DNA from: an uncultured Halomicronema sp.
GTDB taxonomy: Bacteria; Cyanobacteriota; Cyanobacteriia; Phormidesmidales; Phormidesmidaceae
NCBI GenBank assembly: GCA_937899725.1
Contig: CALCCA010000193.1
Span: forward strand, 1-64,000
Length of the DNA stretch: 64,000 nt
Direction: 5' to 3'
Part shown: positions 56,416-64,000 of the stretch, piece by piece
Layout of the letters: the number at the start of each line of letters is the position of its first letter
How positions within the stretch are numbered: the first letter of the stretch is position 1
Position numbers and translations under genes: made by a program
The notes under the pieces: model-generated
The model's database searches: none
The model's input: the letters and a program-made list of their open reading frames with translations, nothing else
Told to the model about the DNA's origin: nothing

Positions 56416-58929
56416 TCAAGCTGCCGTTGGCGCTTCCCCCCGCAGGCGGGCCAGCCCCCCAAAGCCATAGAGCCAGGCCACCACCGTCAGCCAATGTACC
56501 AAGGTGACCGCAAACAGCGACCCCGTCAGGCCATACAGAGTGGTCAGCACCAGCCCGAGCCAAAGCACCATGAGCAAAAATCGGCGATCGCGCAAAGCCA
56601 CTGCCGCCTGGGGTCTGAGCTGGCTAAAGACAACGTGGGCCAGCACATACAGGCCCAAACTGAGGGCCGCCCAAGCTAACCACGGGCCTGTCGCCACGCC
56701 TTCAGTCAAATGGGGCAGCAGACCCACGCGAAAAATCAGTTCCTCAAGCAGGGCGGGCAACAACAACAGCTTGACCAGATTGAACCCGGCTCGTACGGGG
56801 CGTTCAACCGCAATGCGAGGTTTCTCCAAATAGCCGCTTTTGCAGCCATAGACCGGGATTACGACCGCGATCAGCAGTAGAGCCAACCCGCTGTAGACCA
56901 GGAGCGGGGTAGACCACCAGGGCACAGCAAAGCTGCGGGCCGCTCGCAATGCTACCCGCGAGACCACCGGAATCAAGCCAAATAGAGCCGTCGGGGGGAT
57001 AGGAGCAATGGTGGGATCAAAGCCGCCGATTTGATTCGGGCGCAGAAACCAGAGATCCGCCCCATTTTTCAAAAAAATGTCGGCGATATCATCCTGACCC
57101 CAGCGGGGCATCATGGTGCGCCAGCTAAAAATACCCGCCACCAAACCGCTGTCGGTCGCCAGTTCATTGCCCCGCGCATTCACCCCTGCCAATTCTTCGG
57201 CATTGCTTTCCCAATCGCGACGAATCACACCGTAGGGGCTCAGAGCTTGATGCAGATTCGTGGCCAGCGTGGCGAACTGGTCGATTTTCTGCACTTCGGG
57301 GTCATCGGGATGGTCTTGAATATAGGTCTGGAGTGTGGGATCGGCTGCCGCCTGAGCACGAATCTGCTCGATCGCGATAAACATTGCCTGGCTAGAGTCT
57401 TGGACACAGGAGGTAGCAGGCGTCACTGTCGCCACGCCGGTGCCGTCGCCGGTGCGATAGCGGGCCGCAATCACCTGAGTCTGTATCAGCAATTGTTCAA
57501 AGAGAGATAGTCGAGTGGGGCCCAGCTGCAAGGGTTCGGTGAAGTAATCAAGCTTCACCACAATGTCCGAAAAGGGGCGCTGGCCCAGCCAGCCGCGCTG
57601 CATATCGCCCGCATAGGAACTCCAATCATGGGTGCCCGAGATGATGCCCCCCGAGTTGTGGGCATAAATTTGCTGGTAGTTAATTTTGAACTGCAGCTCT
57701 TGGGCGATCGGTTCTACCACCACTTGCGCCAGACCGTAGGCAAAGTGGCCAGAGACGGTGCCCGCTGGGGTCAGTTCCTGATTATCGCCGCCGATGCCGC
57801 CAAACACATGGATGACGAGAGCGTTGTCACCGGCCTGCCAGTTGGCGATCGCCGCGGCCTCGCTCTCCGCCGTCGGGCTGACCAAAACCCGCTGCACCGT
57901 ACCTTTACGGGCAGGCGTATCTTGCCAGTTATCGCGATCCAGGTAGTGACGGCCCGGCTTTTCGCCCAAGATGACCTGATCGGGCCTCAGCTGCACCAGC
58001 TGGCGCGGCTGCAATGACTGCACCGTAAAGCCGCCCGACTCATCCCGCGCGCCGTAGACATACCAGCCCGCCACGCCCGCCGGTGCATCAATCAAATCCC
58101 GAATGTTCGAAAAGAAGCGATCGCCCTGCAACTGCGGCTGCTGAGGGATCCGAATCGTCTCGGTGGAGCCAGTGAAAGCGGCAGCGGTGGCATCAAAATG
58201 CTGCACCTTGAAATATTCCGTCGGGCAAGGCAACGCACCGGGGCAAGCCGTCGGCAGCGCGACGTCTACACCGGTATCCGGCGCTAAAAGCCTGACCAGG
58301 CCGTACTCTCGGCCCGTGATCTGTACCGGCTCTAAGCCAATCTCGACCACCGACATCTCTCCCTGGGGGCGCAACGTGGGGTTGCCCACCAGCTTGACGG
58401 TGACATCATCTTGGGGCCGCGCCCCAGCTAACGACTGCAATGGCCCCACCGCCTGACGTCCGTTTAAGCGCGTGGGCACCAGGTTGCTCCCCGCCCCAAA
58501 TTTCTCCGCCTTCTCGGTGAATTGCACGTCGCGCGTCACCTCGACCACATACCGCTCAAGGGCTGGCGACTCGCGCCAGGTCACTTTCACAGTTTGGCCC
58601 AGGAGACTGGCCTCAGGGGCATGCCAGACTTCCATCCAGGCCCAATCACCGGGATCAGCGGCATAATCGGCTGCACTCGGCAAGATCAGGCGACCCAGCC
58701 AATCACCGAGAGGGCGATAGCTGGGGGCAGACGGCAGCGACGTCAGCGGATACGTAGTGACCTGGTTAAACGTCGCCGCTTGGGCCAGGTCATAGTTGGA
58801 GACCGGAATGTCGGCAGGGGCGGGCCGCATTGAGACGAGCTGGGTCGTCACTAAGCCGAGGCAGAGCAACCCCACCCACATCATTTTTTTGACTAGACGA
58901 TGGCGATCGCGGCGAGTCATTGAGTCCAT
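56416..58929 (-). CDS. Large exoplasmic-domain protein fused to a CPBP intramembrane protease
   Basis: 837 residues. An N-terminal anchor (about 14-34, KKMMWVGLLCLGLVTTQLV) is followed by about 600 residues that should lie outside the cytoplasm, with no recognised family. These contain repeated beta-like segments, a GDWAWMEVWHAPEAS stretch, and later ALFGLIPVVSRVALR before the membrane part. The last 210 residues are multi-span and carry the CPBP/CAAX-type motif LLPALLEELIFRVGL with the downstream LFAVTLVHWLTVVAW histidine. CPBP proteins act as intramembrane endopeptidases or as Abi bacteriocin-immunity proteins. Such a large N-terminal partner domain is unusual. It is divergent from the GNAT gene. 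Confidence 0.85.
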   Translation of the reverse strand: MDSMTRRDRHRLVKKMMWVGLLCLGLVTTQLVSMRPAPADIPVSNYDLAQAATFNQVTTYPLTSLPSAPSYRPLGDWLGRLILPSAADYAADPGDWAWMEVWHAPEASLLGQTVKVTWRESPALERYVVEVTRDVQFTEKAEKFGAGSNLVPTRLNGRQAVGPLQSLAGARPQDDVTVKLVGNPTLRPQGEMSVVEIGLEPVQITGREYGLVRLLAPDTGVDVALPTACPGALPCPTEYFKVQHFDATAAAFTGSTETIRIPQQPQLQGDRFFSNIRDLIDAPAGVAGWYVYGARDESGGFTVQSLQPRQLVQLRPDQVILGEKPGRHYLDRDNWQDTPARKGTVQRVLVSPTAESEAAAIANWQAGDNALVIHVFGGIGGDNQELTPAGTVSGHFAYGLAQVVVEPIAQELQFKINYQQIYAHNSGGIISGTHDWSSYAGDMQRGWLGQRPFSDIVVKLDYFTEPLQLGPTRLSLFEQLLIQTQVIAARYRTGDGTGVATVTPATSCVQDSSQAMFIAIEQIRAQAAADPTLQTYIQDHPDDPEVQKIDQFATLATNLHQALSPYGVIRRDWESNAEELAGVNARGNELATDSGLVAGIFSWRTMMPRWGQDDIADIFLKNGADLWFLRPNQIGGFDPTIAPIPPTALFGLIPVVSRVALRAARSFAVPWWSTPLLVYSGLALLLIAVVIPVYGCKSGYLEKPRIAVERPVRAGFNLVKLLLLPALLEELIFRVGLLPHLTEGVATGPWLAWAALSLGLYVLAHVVFSQLRPQAAVALRDRRFLLMVLWLGLVLTTLYGLTGSLFAVTLVHWLTVVAWLYGFGGLARLRGEAPTAA

Positions 58930-59270
58930 CCGATGTCAGCCCCGCTAAAGCTTAAAAACCAGAGATGCTCAACCATCCCTTGATGACTGTCTGATACCAC
59001 CACCATCCCACGCTGTATTTTATCGGCAACTCACCTTAAAAGAAGCTGAGTCTTTTTGATGCTAGCCTGCTGAGATCGCCTAAAAACAGTGCTTAATACC
59101 CCGACACTATCGGCTCAATCGCCATCCAAGCGCCCTGACTGCCTGACGAGAAGCTCCCTTGGGCCTTGAGTTTACCAGCCCCCTTTCTCGCTGACTGCCT
59201 CGCCGAGGAAAATGGAACAGCCACCGCAATCATGGCGACGGCTGAAAAGTTTGGAGAGCACGATAGCAAA
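58930..59270. other. Intergenic region
   Basis: About 340 bases between divergent genes, with no recognised repeat, RNA or coding frame. It overlaps the extended open frame of the GNAT gene from 59166. Confidence 0.5.
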
Positions 59271-59720
59271 ATGACAAATATTCAATACTCGCTGGCTCAA
59301 AAGCCGGATTTAAGCCTCTTGATGCAGCTTTCAGAAGAGTTTTACGAGTTAGATGGCCATCAATTTGAACCCGACAAGGCCCAGAAGGCGCTGTTAGATC
59401 TCATCGAAAATGAACGCTATGGCCGCATCTGGATGATTTTGCTAGACAGTACGGCGATTGGTTATGTCGCTCTCACGTTTGGCTACAGTTTGGAATACCA
59501 GGGACGCGATGCGATTTTAGATGAACTCTATCTGCGATCGCCGTTTCGCAGCCAAGGCATTGGTACCCAGACCTTCGCCTTTGTGGAATCAACCTGCCGT
59601 CAGCTGGGTATCAGCACCCTCCATTTAGAAGTGATGGACGACAACGAGGCGGCGCGATCGCTCTATGGGCGACTTGGTTATCAGGCTCGGGCCAGCCAGT
59701 TTATGCACAAACGGCTGTGA
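59271..59720 (+). CDS. GNAT-family N-acetyltransferase
   Basis: 149 residues from the ATG at 59271 (MTNIQYSLAQKPD); upstream in-frame starts at 59232 and 59166 lengthen it but look less like the family. The acetyl-CoA-binding motif is RSQGIGTQTF (the R-x-x-G-x-G/A pattern) after ILDELYLRSPF. The C-terminal strand HLEVMDDNEAARSLYGRLGY is typical of the fold. The acceptor is unknown. Start choice is moderately uncertain. It converges with the next gene. Confidence 0.85.
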   Translation: MTNIQYSLAQKPDLSLLMQLSEEFYELDGHQFEPDKAQKALLDLIENERYGRIWMILLDSTAIGYVALTFGYSLEYQGRDAILDELYLRSPFRSQGIGTQTFAFVESTCRQLGISTLHLEVMDDNEAARSLYGRLGYQARASQFMHKRL

Positions 59721-59784
59721 ACGTTGTCCCAGGCTTTGTTGGCAGCCCAGCGCCAGCCAGCTTCTAGCCGTTAGAGGAGGCGTC

Positions 59785-60819
59785 TTAGGGCATCCATTCC
59801 ACCAGGAAGATGACCCGACTCTCTTGGCGATCGCCCGCATTTTGAGTTTGAATGTCGGTGCCGATGCGAATATCCTCAGCAATGGCATAGCCCGCCGAAA
59901 AGGTACTCAACCCCACCTCTTGATTGGTGCCAGGGGCTACCCAACTTTGGGTAAAGCTCAGATCAGCCGCCCCGCCGCGCGAGGGCACCAGGATGATGCG
60001 GAAACCCAGATTCACCCCATCACTGTCAAAGGTCGAAGTTTCAATCGAGCGATAGCCCACCACCGGGGCGACATTGCCATACCACCCCAACGGCAACAAG
60101 TAATACTGCGCGTCGGCCCCGATCAGCTGGCGATCGCCCCGCCTGTTGATTGCATATTCGGCACTCAGGGTGAGCGGCGTCTGCCCGACAAACACATCCT
60201 GCACGCCGATGTATACGCCGCCAGTATTATCCGCCGAAGGAAATTCGGCATACCCCAGGCGCACGCGGGTGCGAAAGGCCGGGTCATGCTGAATGTCGAT
60301 CGCGATATCTGGCACCTCTTCGAGCCAACGCTGCAAAACCGGGCTGCTTTCGATGATCGCCGGATCTACGGCGACCGCTGGCTCATCTGAGGCGGGGAGA
60401 TTTTCAGCTGCAGCCAGAGGTGGGGGACTCACCGCCGTCAGCACCGGTGCCGAGACCGCTGTCGGCCCCGGTGCTGACGACGCGGTGACAGTAGGGGCCG
60501 GGGCGGAACGGGCACCCATATCAAAATCCGGCTCCGCCAAGGAAACTTCCGCAGAGAGCGGTTCGGCAAAGGGCAATGCCGCAAAAAGGGGTTCGGCAAA
60601 AAGGGGTTCGGCCACGGTCAAGGGGCGATCGCAGCTCGCTGACCAATGCTTAACCTGGGGCGGAGGCTTGGGCAGCTGACAAGCATTGGGCTTAAGGGGG
60701 GCAATCGCTTGAGCCATCGCCGCTGGAGCCGCACTCAGCGCCCCAACAGTTAACAGAAGCGACGTCACTAGCCACTGCCAACGACCCATGACTGGGGCCA
60801 GCGACCAAAAAATTATCAT
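59785..60819 (-). CDS. Exported protein with Pro/Ala linker and beta-rich C-terminal domain
   Basis: 344 residues (an internal ATG at 60789 gives 334). A signal peptide is clear: WLVTSLLLTVGALSAAPAAMAQA. Next comes a low-complexity region with a repeated AEPLFAEPLF, PFAEPLSAE pattern (about residues 68-95) and a Pro/Ala/Val-rich linker. The last 180 residues are strand-rich with alternating aromatic and polar residues (GGVYIGVQDVFVGQTPLTLS, LPLGWYGNVAPVVGYRSIET) and end in VIFLVEWMP; the layout suggests a small beta-barrel or exported beta domain in the outer membrane or periplasm. No family is recognised. Confidence 0.75.
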   Translation of the reverse strand: MIIFWSLAPVMGRWQWLVTSLLLTVGALSAAPAAMAQAIAPLKPNACQLPKPPPQVKHWSASCDRPLTVAEPLFAEPLFAALPFAEPLSAEVSLAEPDFDMGARSAPAPTVTASSAPGPTAVSAPVLTAVSPPPLAAAENLPASDEPAVAVDPAIIESSPVLQRWLEEVPDIAIDIQHDPAFRTRVRLGYAEFPSADNTGGVYIGVQDVFVGQTPLTLSAEYAINRRGDRQLIGADAQYYLLPLGWYGNVAPVVGYRSIETSTFDSDGVNLGFRIILVPSRGGAADLSFTQSWVAPGTNQEVGLSTFSAGYAIAEDIRIGTDIQTQNAGDRQESRVIFLVEWMP

Positions 60820-60929
60820 GCTGAGCGCTTTAAAGTGATCAAAAAACGAGGCCGGTTACGACTCTAGGCTCAACAGTCAAGGTTGAGGGCGATGACACCA
60901 TAGCGCGATCGCGGTGGTTTTTATACAGC

Positions 60930-60960
60930 AAAAAGCCCCAGTTTGTGACTGGGGCTTTTT
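60930..60960. terminator. Bidirectional Rho-independent terminator
   Basis: aaaaagccccagt (60930-60942) pairs perfectly with actggggcttttt (60948-60960) around ttgtg, giving a 13-base-pair stem with T runs in both directions. It lies 23 bases after acsF on the minus strand and upstream of the exported-protein gene, so it mainly ends acsF transcription. Confidence 0.93.
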
Positions 60961-60982
60961 ATTCGAGCAGTGATTCAGGAAA

Positions 60983-62059
60983 TTAGCGGACGACCGTGCG
61001 CATCTGCTCAGCGTTAATCGGCTTCATAAAGTAGAGCCGCGCCAACTGCCAGCCAATGGTAGCAACGTGGGGCAAGCGACGGAGGAACTTCAGCGGCTTG
61101 GGCTGCTGACTTTGGCCCAGAACCACCATTTCGGCATTCGCGGCAACAGCCTGATCAAGCGCCTTGAAGAACTCAGGATGATCCACATTCAGAATGACGG
61201 GAAAAACGCGAGCGGCGCTTTCATTTGTATTCCGAATGACGTCAATGTCATAGGTGCGCGCATCGAGGCCCAGCGTGGCATAAAAATCTTTTCCCTTCAA
61301 GTCGTTTAAGTACATGGTCGCAAATACCGACAGCAGGAAAAAGCGACACCATAAACGCGCTTTCCAATCATTCAACAGCTGGGGCTGAGATTTCAGAAAA
61401 GCCGAGAAGAAGTCGCCGTGGCGGTTTTCGTCCTGGCACCAGCTTTCAAAAAATTTGAAGATGGGATAAACCCGATTTTCGGGATGCGACTCAAGATGAC
61501 GATAAATCTTGATATAGCGCCAGTAGCCAATCTTTTCTGACAGGTAGGTGGCATACAGAACGAACTTAGGCTGAAAGAAGGTGTACTTCTTACTCTTGGT
61601 CAAAAAGCCCAAATCTAGCTGCAAGTTGAAGTCCGACATCGCCTTGTTCAAAAAGCCAGCGTGACGAGCTTCATCGCGCGATATCAGGGTAAAGCACTCG
61701 GCAATGAAAGGATTTTTATGCTTAAGGCGACGGCCCAGCTCTTTATAGAGCAAGAATCCTGAGAATTCTGATGTACAAGAGCGCTCTAAAAACTCGACGA
61801 GGAGTTTGCGAGTCTTGTCATCCAGATCTTCCCAGGACTGATCGAATTCTTCACCCCGAATGAAGTGATGGCGGTTGTAGTCCGCCCGCAGTTCTTCTAG
61901 GATCGCCTGCATCTCTTCTTCGTTGACGGCGATATCCATCGCGGCCATCTTGTCAAAATCAGTCGTATAAAAACGGGGGGTCAGGAGAGTATCCTTAGCG
62001 GGCGCTTTTACCCCAGGACGGGCTTCTGTTAATTCAGGCTTTTTAAGGGAATCTACCAT
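60983..62059 (-). CDS. acsF: Mg-protoporphyrin IX monomethyl ester oxidative cyclase (AcsF)
   Basis: 358 residues. AcsF forms the fifth (E) ring of chlorophyll with O2, the aerobic route. The di-iron ligand motifs are seen as SRDEARHAG and CQDENRHGD, with additional Glu in the preceding helices ([15 protein letters not shown]). The N-terminal tail ([20 protein letters not shown]) and the C-terminal [14 protein letters not shown] match cyanobacterial AcsF, of normal length (about 350-360). Cyanobacteria may have two isoforms used at different oxygen levels; which one this is cannot be told. A strong terminator follows, and about 380 bases of non-coding sequence precede it. Confidence 0.97.
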   Translation of the reverse strand: MVDSLKKPELTEARPGVKAPAKDTLLTPRFYTTDFDKMAAMDIAVNEEEMQAILEELRADYNRHHFIRGEEFDQSWEDLDDKTRKLLVEFLERSCTSEFSGFLLYKELGRRLKHKNPFIAECFTLISRDEARHAGFLNKAMSDFNLQLDLGFLTKSKKYTFFQPKFVLYATYLSEKIGYWRYIKIYRHLESHPENRVYPIFKFFESWCQDENRHGDFFSAFLKSQPQLLNDWKARLWCRFFLLSVFATMYLNDLKGKDFYATLGLDARTYDIDVIRNTNESAARVFPVILNVDHPEFFKALDQAVAANAEMVVLGQSQQPKPLKFLRRLPHVATIGWQLARLYFMKPINAEQMRTVVR

Positions 62060-62436
62060 GAGTCCTCTGATACAAGCTCGGTGCCAAAACCGACAACAAT
62101 TTCACAGCAGTCAACCAGCATAGATAAACGCTTATGCTTTCCCCAAAGAACTGTCGGGAAAGCGTTTTCGCTAACTGACGATGACTGAAACAACTGTCGC
62201 CTAGTCTATCAACTGTAGGGCGGTAGAACCCAGTCAGAGCTTTAAGAATTGCAACATATCGCAATCTGGCGCAAGCATTATTGAGCTTTGTATCGCGATG
62301 AAATTCACAGCCCTGATTGAGGATTTTGGTCCCTTCATGCCTGAGGCTGATCGCGGCCCACAGACCGCCCAGTGATTCACGAAGGAGACGCGATCTCATC
62401 TCAAACCACGCAGCACGAACGTAAGCTGAGAGCCCG
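62060..62436. other. Leader/promoter region of acsF
   Basis: About 375 bases upstream of acsF on the minus strand. A 118-codon frame here (62043-62399) overlaps the acsF start and was not accepted. No specific regulator site was recognised. Confidence 0.5.
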
Positions 62437-63297
62437 TCAGGGCAGCCGCCCCCCGAAGTCAGCTGAGGGCGGCGACTCTGACAAAGATTCGAGGTGGCAG
62501 AGAAACTGAATCAATTCTTCTTCGGAGAGTTCGTGGCGCGATCGCTTGTCGTAAGTTTTTTCTAAATAGTCGCGGCCCGTTTCCACTGACCAGCCCAAGC
62601 GACGCAGCTCAATATCGGTCTGAGCAATCACGTCCGACAAATTGATCGGGGCGGGCAAAACAGCAAGGTCAATCGGCTCCGTAGGGGCGTCGATCAAACC
62701 GGCAGCGGCGACATCGGGGGCATTAGCCGGCGGCGACTCGGATTGAGGCATCGGTTGAGGCGCCGGCTGAGGAGAGATCGTGGCGGTGACGGCGACGGGG
62801 GCTTTCACCGTGGCGGTCGATTCTGACCCGTTCTTGGATGACGGCACGGGCGATCGCGGTTTCGCGACCGGCGGTGACGGCTTTGGGGTTGGCGCCTCTG
62901 TCGCCGGAATAGCCGAGCCGGCTGGGAGATCGGGAACGCTGGCAGCGGGCGGGAGCGGGCGGGGAGCCGCGATCATCTCAGGCTCTTCAACCGCTTCAAT
63001 GTCTTCGGGGGCCACAGTTGCGGGCGGCAGCGGGGCCACATTGGGCAACAGAGCAGTCGGTTCAGCCGTGCGAGTAGGATTGCCCTGTCCCCAGCCGAGA
63101 GCCTGCAGGGCACGGGTACGCGCCCGGTCTTCAGCAACTTCAATATCAGCATGTGAGGATAGGCCAGTTGCGCGACCTAGCTCTGGCACTTCGACGGTGA
63201 CCTGCACAACAAACTGCTCGTTGTGCACCTGCAAAACGTCACTACAAATGGATGCAGTCGGGTGGCGATCGCGAAATTCTTTGAGAGACTCAGCCAT
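62437..63297 (-). CDS. Conserved protein with Pro/Ala-rich middle and helical C-terminal motif
   Basis: 286 residues from the ATG at 63297 (MAESLKEFRDRHPTASICSD); an earlier start at 63321 is possible. The first 65 residues are mixed (FVVQVTVEVPELGRATGLSS, then ARTRALQALGW). The next 150 are a Pro/Ala/Thr-rich linker. The C-terminal 70 residues are helical: VIAQTDIELRRLGWSVETGR and RSRHELSEEELIQFLCHLES. That tail resembles one seen at the ends of several cyanobacterial proteins, suggesting an interaction module. No enzymatic motif is present. It lies downstream of the 113-residue gene on the same strand. Confidence 0.7.
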   Translation of the reverse strand: MAESLKEFRDRHPTASICSDVLQVHNEQFVVQVTVEVPELGRATGLSSHADIEVAEDRARTRALQALGWGQGNPTRTAEPTALLPNVAPLPPATVAPEDIEAVEEPEMIAAPRPLPPAASVPDLPAGSAIPATEAPTPKPSPPVAKPRSPVPSSKNGSESTATVKAPVAVTATISPQPAPQPMPQSESPPANAPDVAAAGLIDAPTEPIDLAVLPAPINLSDVIAQTDIELRRLGWSVETGRDYLEKTYDKRSRHELSEEELIQFLCHLESLSESPPSADFGGRLP

Positions 63298-63458
63298 ACC
63301 CACCTTCGAAGTCTCGACCATCGAAGTGACTCTCCGGGTAATCGACGCCCCAATTGATCATTTTAGACGTGCAAAAGCGCTTTACAGATTTTACTGCGTC
63401 CGTGAGACTTCACAACCGGCCAGCACCCAGAGAGTTGAGAGGGATTGATGCAAATGCT

Positions 63459-63478
63459 AAAAAGCTGGCCTAGCCAGC
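63459..63478 (-). terminator. Compact terminator whose loop is the stop codon
   Basis: On the minus strand GCTGGC-TAG-GCCAGC (63464-63478) is followed by TTTTT (63459-63463). The TAG loop is exactly the stop codon of the 113-residue gene. Confidence 0.75.
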
Positions 63479-63811
63479 CTGCGGATGGCGCGGATTAGTC
63501 ACCACCAGATTGAACTGCCAGCCCGGTAGAGAATTGACCTTCTCGGTCAGTCGCCGCAAATCCGCCGACCCATTCAGCGTCAGATTTTCTCGCGATCGCA
63601 CATCAGCCACCACGGTATCGGCTTCGCCTCTGGCAATCAAACCCAGGGTACAGCCCTGCAAAATCTCAGGCAGCGCCTCATCCTGTGGATAAAGCAGCAC
63701 CTCATAGCCCGCGCGATCATATTCACGAGCGAGGCGCAACAGACGCCGATGTTCTAAGGGAGTTTTAACAGGTCGACTCTTCATGACGACAGGATTGCTC
63801 TTAGTTGACAC
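63470..63811 (-). CDS. Small conserved protein (possible PD-(D/E)XK-like)
   Basis: 113 residues with a GTG start at 63811, or 104 residues from an ATG at 63784. The GTG start would overlap the end of the upstream RusA-like gene by 11 bases; the ATG leaves 16 bases. The core reads HRRLLRLAREYDRAGYEVLL, then GEADTVVADVRSRENLTLNG and RLTEKVNSLPGWQFNLVVTN. The pattern of a long helix followed by strands with acidic residues (ADTVVADVRSRENL) resembles small endonuclease-like folds, but no catalytic triad can be assigned with confidence. It is translated next to the RusA-like gene and ends in a compact terminator. Confidence 0.7.
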   Translation of the reverse strand: MSTKSNPVVMKSRPVKTPLEHRRLLRLAREYDRAGYEVLLYPQDEALPEILQGCTLGLIARGEADTVVADVRSRENLTLNGSADLRRLTEKVNSLPGWQFNLVVTNPRHPQAG

Positions 63812-64000
63812 TTTCAGGATTTCGTAGGGAATCTACCTTAACATGCAAGAACTCTTCGCCTTTGCAGAACCCTTCGGCTAGGGCAATTGACATGCCCTTG
63901 ACACGAAAGGAACCGTTGAGGTTGCGCCGACGATTATCGAGTTCAGCGATTTGATAATCGTCCTGATAAATGACCCCGTTGAGAGCGTCCAACACGGGTT
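63801..64000 (-). CDS. C-terminal end of a RusA-family Holliday junction resolvase (partial)
   Basis: The frame is open to the window edge; about 66 codons are visible, so the 5' part lies beyond 64000. VLDALNGVIYQDDYQIAELD matches the RusA family core, with the conserved acidic pair (DD) and the following Asp; the family forms crossover-junction endodeoxyribonucleases that cut Holliday junctions. RusA genes are frequent in prophages but also occur in some bacterial chromosomes. The C-terminal tail (FCKGEEFLHVKVDSLRNPES) is not part of the core domain. Confidence is limited by the truncation. Confidence 0.75.
   Translation of the reverse strand, partial: PVLDALNGVIYQDDYQIAELDNRRRNLNGSFRVKGMSIALAEGFCKGEEFLHVKVDSLRNPESVN

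Noticed and set aside
62043-62399. A 118-codon minus-strand frame upstream of acsF
   Set aside because: It overlaps the acsF start and reads like a promoter region; no conserved pattern.
1-64000. CRISPR arrays, insertion sequences or complete prophage
   Set aside because: No regularly spaced repeats, no transposase or integrase frames; the RusA-like end at the right edge alone is not enough to call a prophage.

Overview
The window is chromosomal DNA from a cyanobacterium, most likely filamentous or Leptolyngbya-like; the genus is a guess. Evidence for this: a phycobiliprotein lyase (CpeS/CpcS type), the photosystem II subunit Psb30/Ycf12, AcsF (chlorophyll E-ring cyclase), zeta-carotene desaturase CrtQ, a plant-type FdC2-like ferredoxin, a cyanobacterial gas vesicle cluster, a LabA-type NYN protein, and very frequent copies of the HIP1 octamer GCGATCGC. 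No transposase, CRISPR array or complete phage or plasmid module was seen, so this is mainly core genome with a few accessory patches.

Layout. 1-9 kb: the end of a NACHT/STAND-like NTPase, a CpeS-type lyase, a DUF3611 membrane protein, TldD, a Cas4/RecB-like nuclease, a 4Fe-4S ferredoxin, HisZ and a DnaJ-TPR protein in tight tandem, an inositol monophosphatase, a degenerate SNase-like protein and an FdC2-like ferredoxin. 9-13.6 kb: tRNA-Ser(GGA), ndk, a small alpha-helical protein, clpP, and an alkaline-phosphatase superfamily protein. 13.9-17.1 kb: a minus-strand gas vesicle cluster read gvpA-gvpC-gvpN-gvpJ; GvpC and GvpN carry related C-terminal winged-helix-like domains. 17.7-31.3 kb: glgA, a DUF502 protein, mgtE, a frameshifted grpB-like gene, a lone exbB-like gene, an alpha/beta-hydrolase plus acyltransferase pair resembling the two halves of plant phytyl ester synthase, metG, a labA-like gene, lptC, a fatty acid hydroxylase family gene and a large conserved hypothetical gene. 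31.3-36.1 kb: a repeat-rich spacer, a strong hairpin, then crtQ, an SRPBCC gene and a catalytically degenerate Eco57I-type methyltransferase-like gene packed 3-4 bases apart. 36.1-46.9 kb: an uninterrupted dnaE without the split intein found in many cyanobacteria, mrdA (PBP2), a recJ with a long C-terminal extension, and a metallophosphoesterase. 47-51.4 kb: a minus-strand set of Anbu (proteasome-like), circularly permuted ATP-grasp, alpha-E and transglutaminase-like genes, a recognised but biochemically obscure association. 51.7-64 kb: a YkgJ-type cysteine-cluster gene, psb30, purN, mnmE, a very large CPBP-protease fusion, a GNAT, a probable envelope protein, acsF, two poorly known proteins and the end of a rusA-like nuclease.

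The groups most likely to act together are: the gas vesicle genes (shell GvpA, stiffener GvpC, AAA ATPase GvpN, minor shell protein GvpJ); crtQ and its two downstream partners; the hydrolase/acyltransferase pair (acyl-ester metabolism of thylakoid lipids); and the Anbu/ATP-grasp/alpha-E/transglutaminase set (probable peptide or amide-bond synthesis coupled to proteolysis). The best candidates for undescribed biology are the degenerate methyltransferase in the carotenoid operon, the Anbu-linked set, the paired winged-helix tails of GvpC and GvpN, and the large exoplasmic domain fused to a CPBP protease. All functional statements come from reading motifs; no database search was run.
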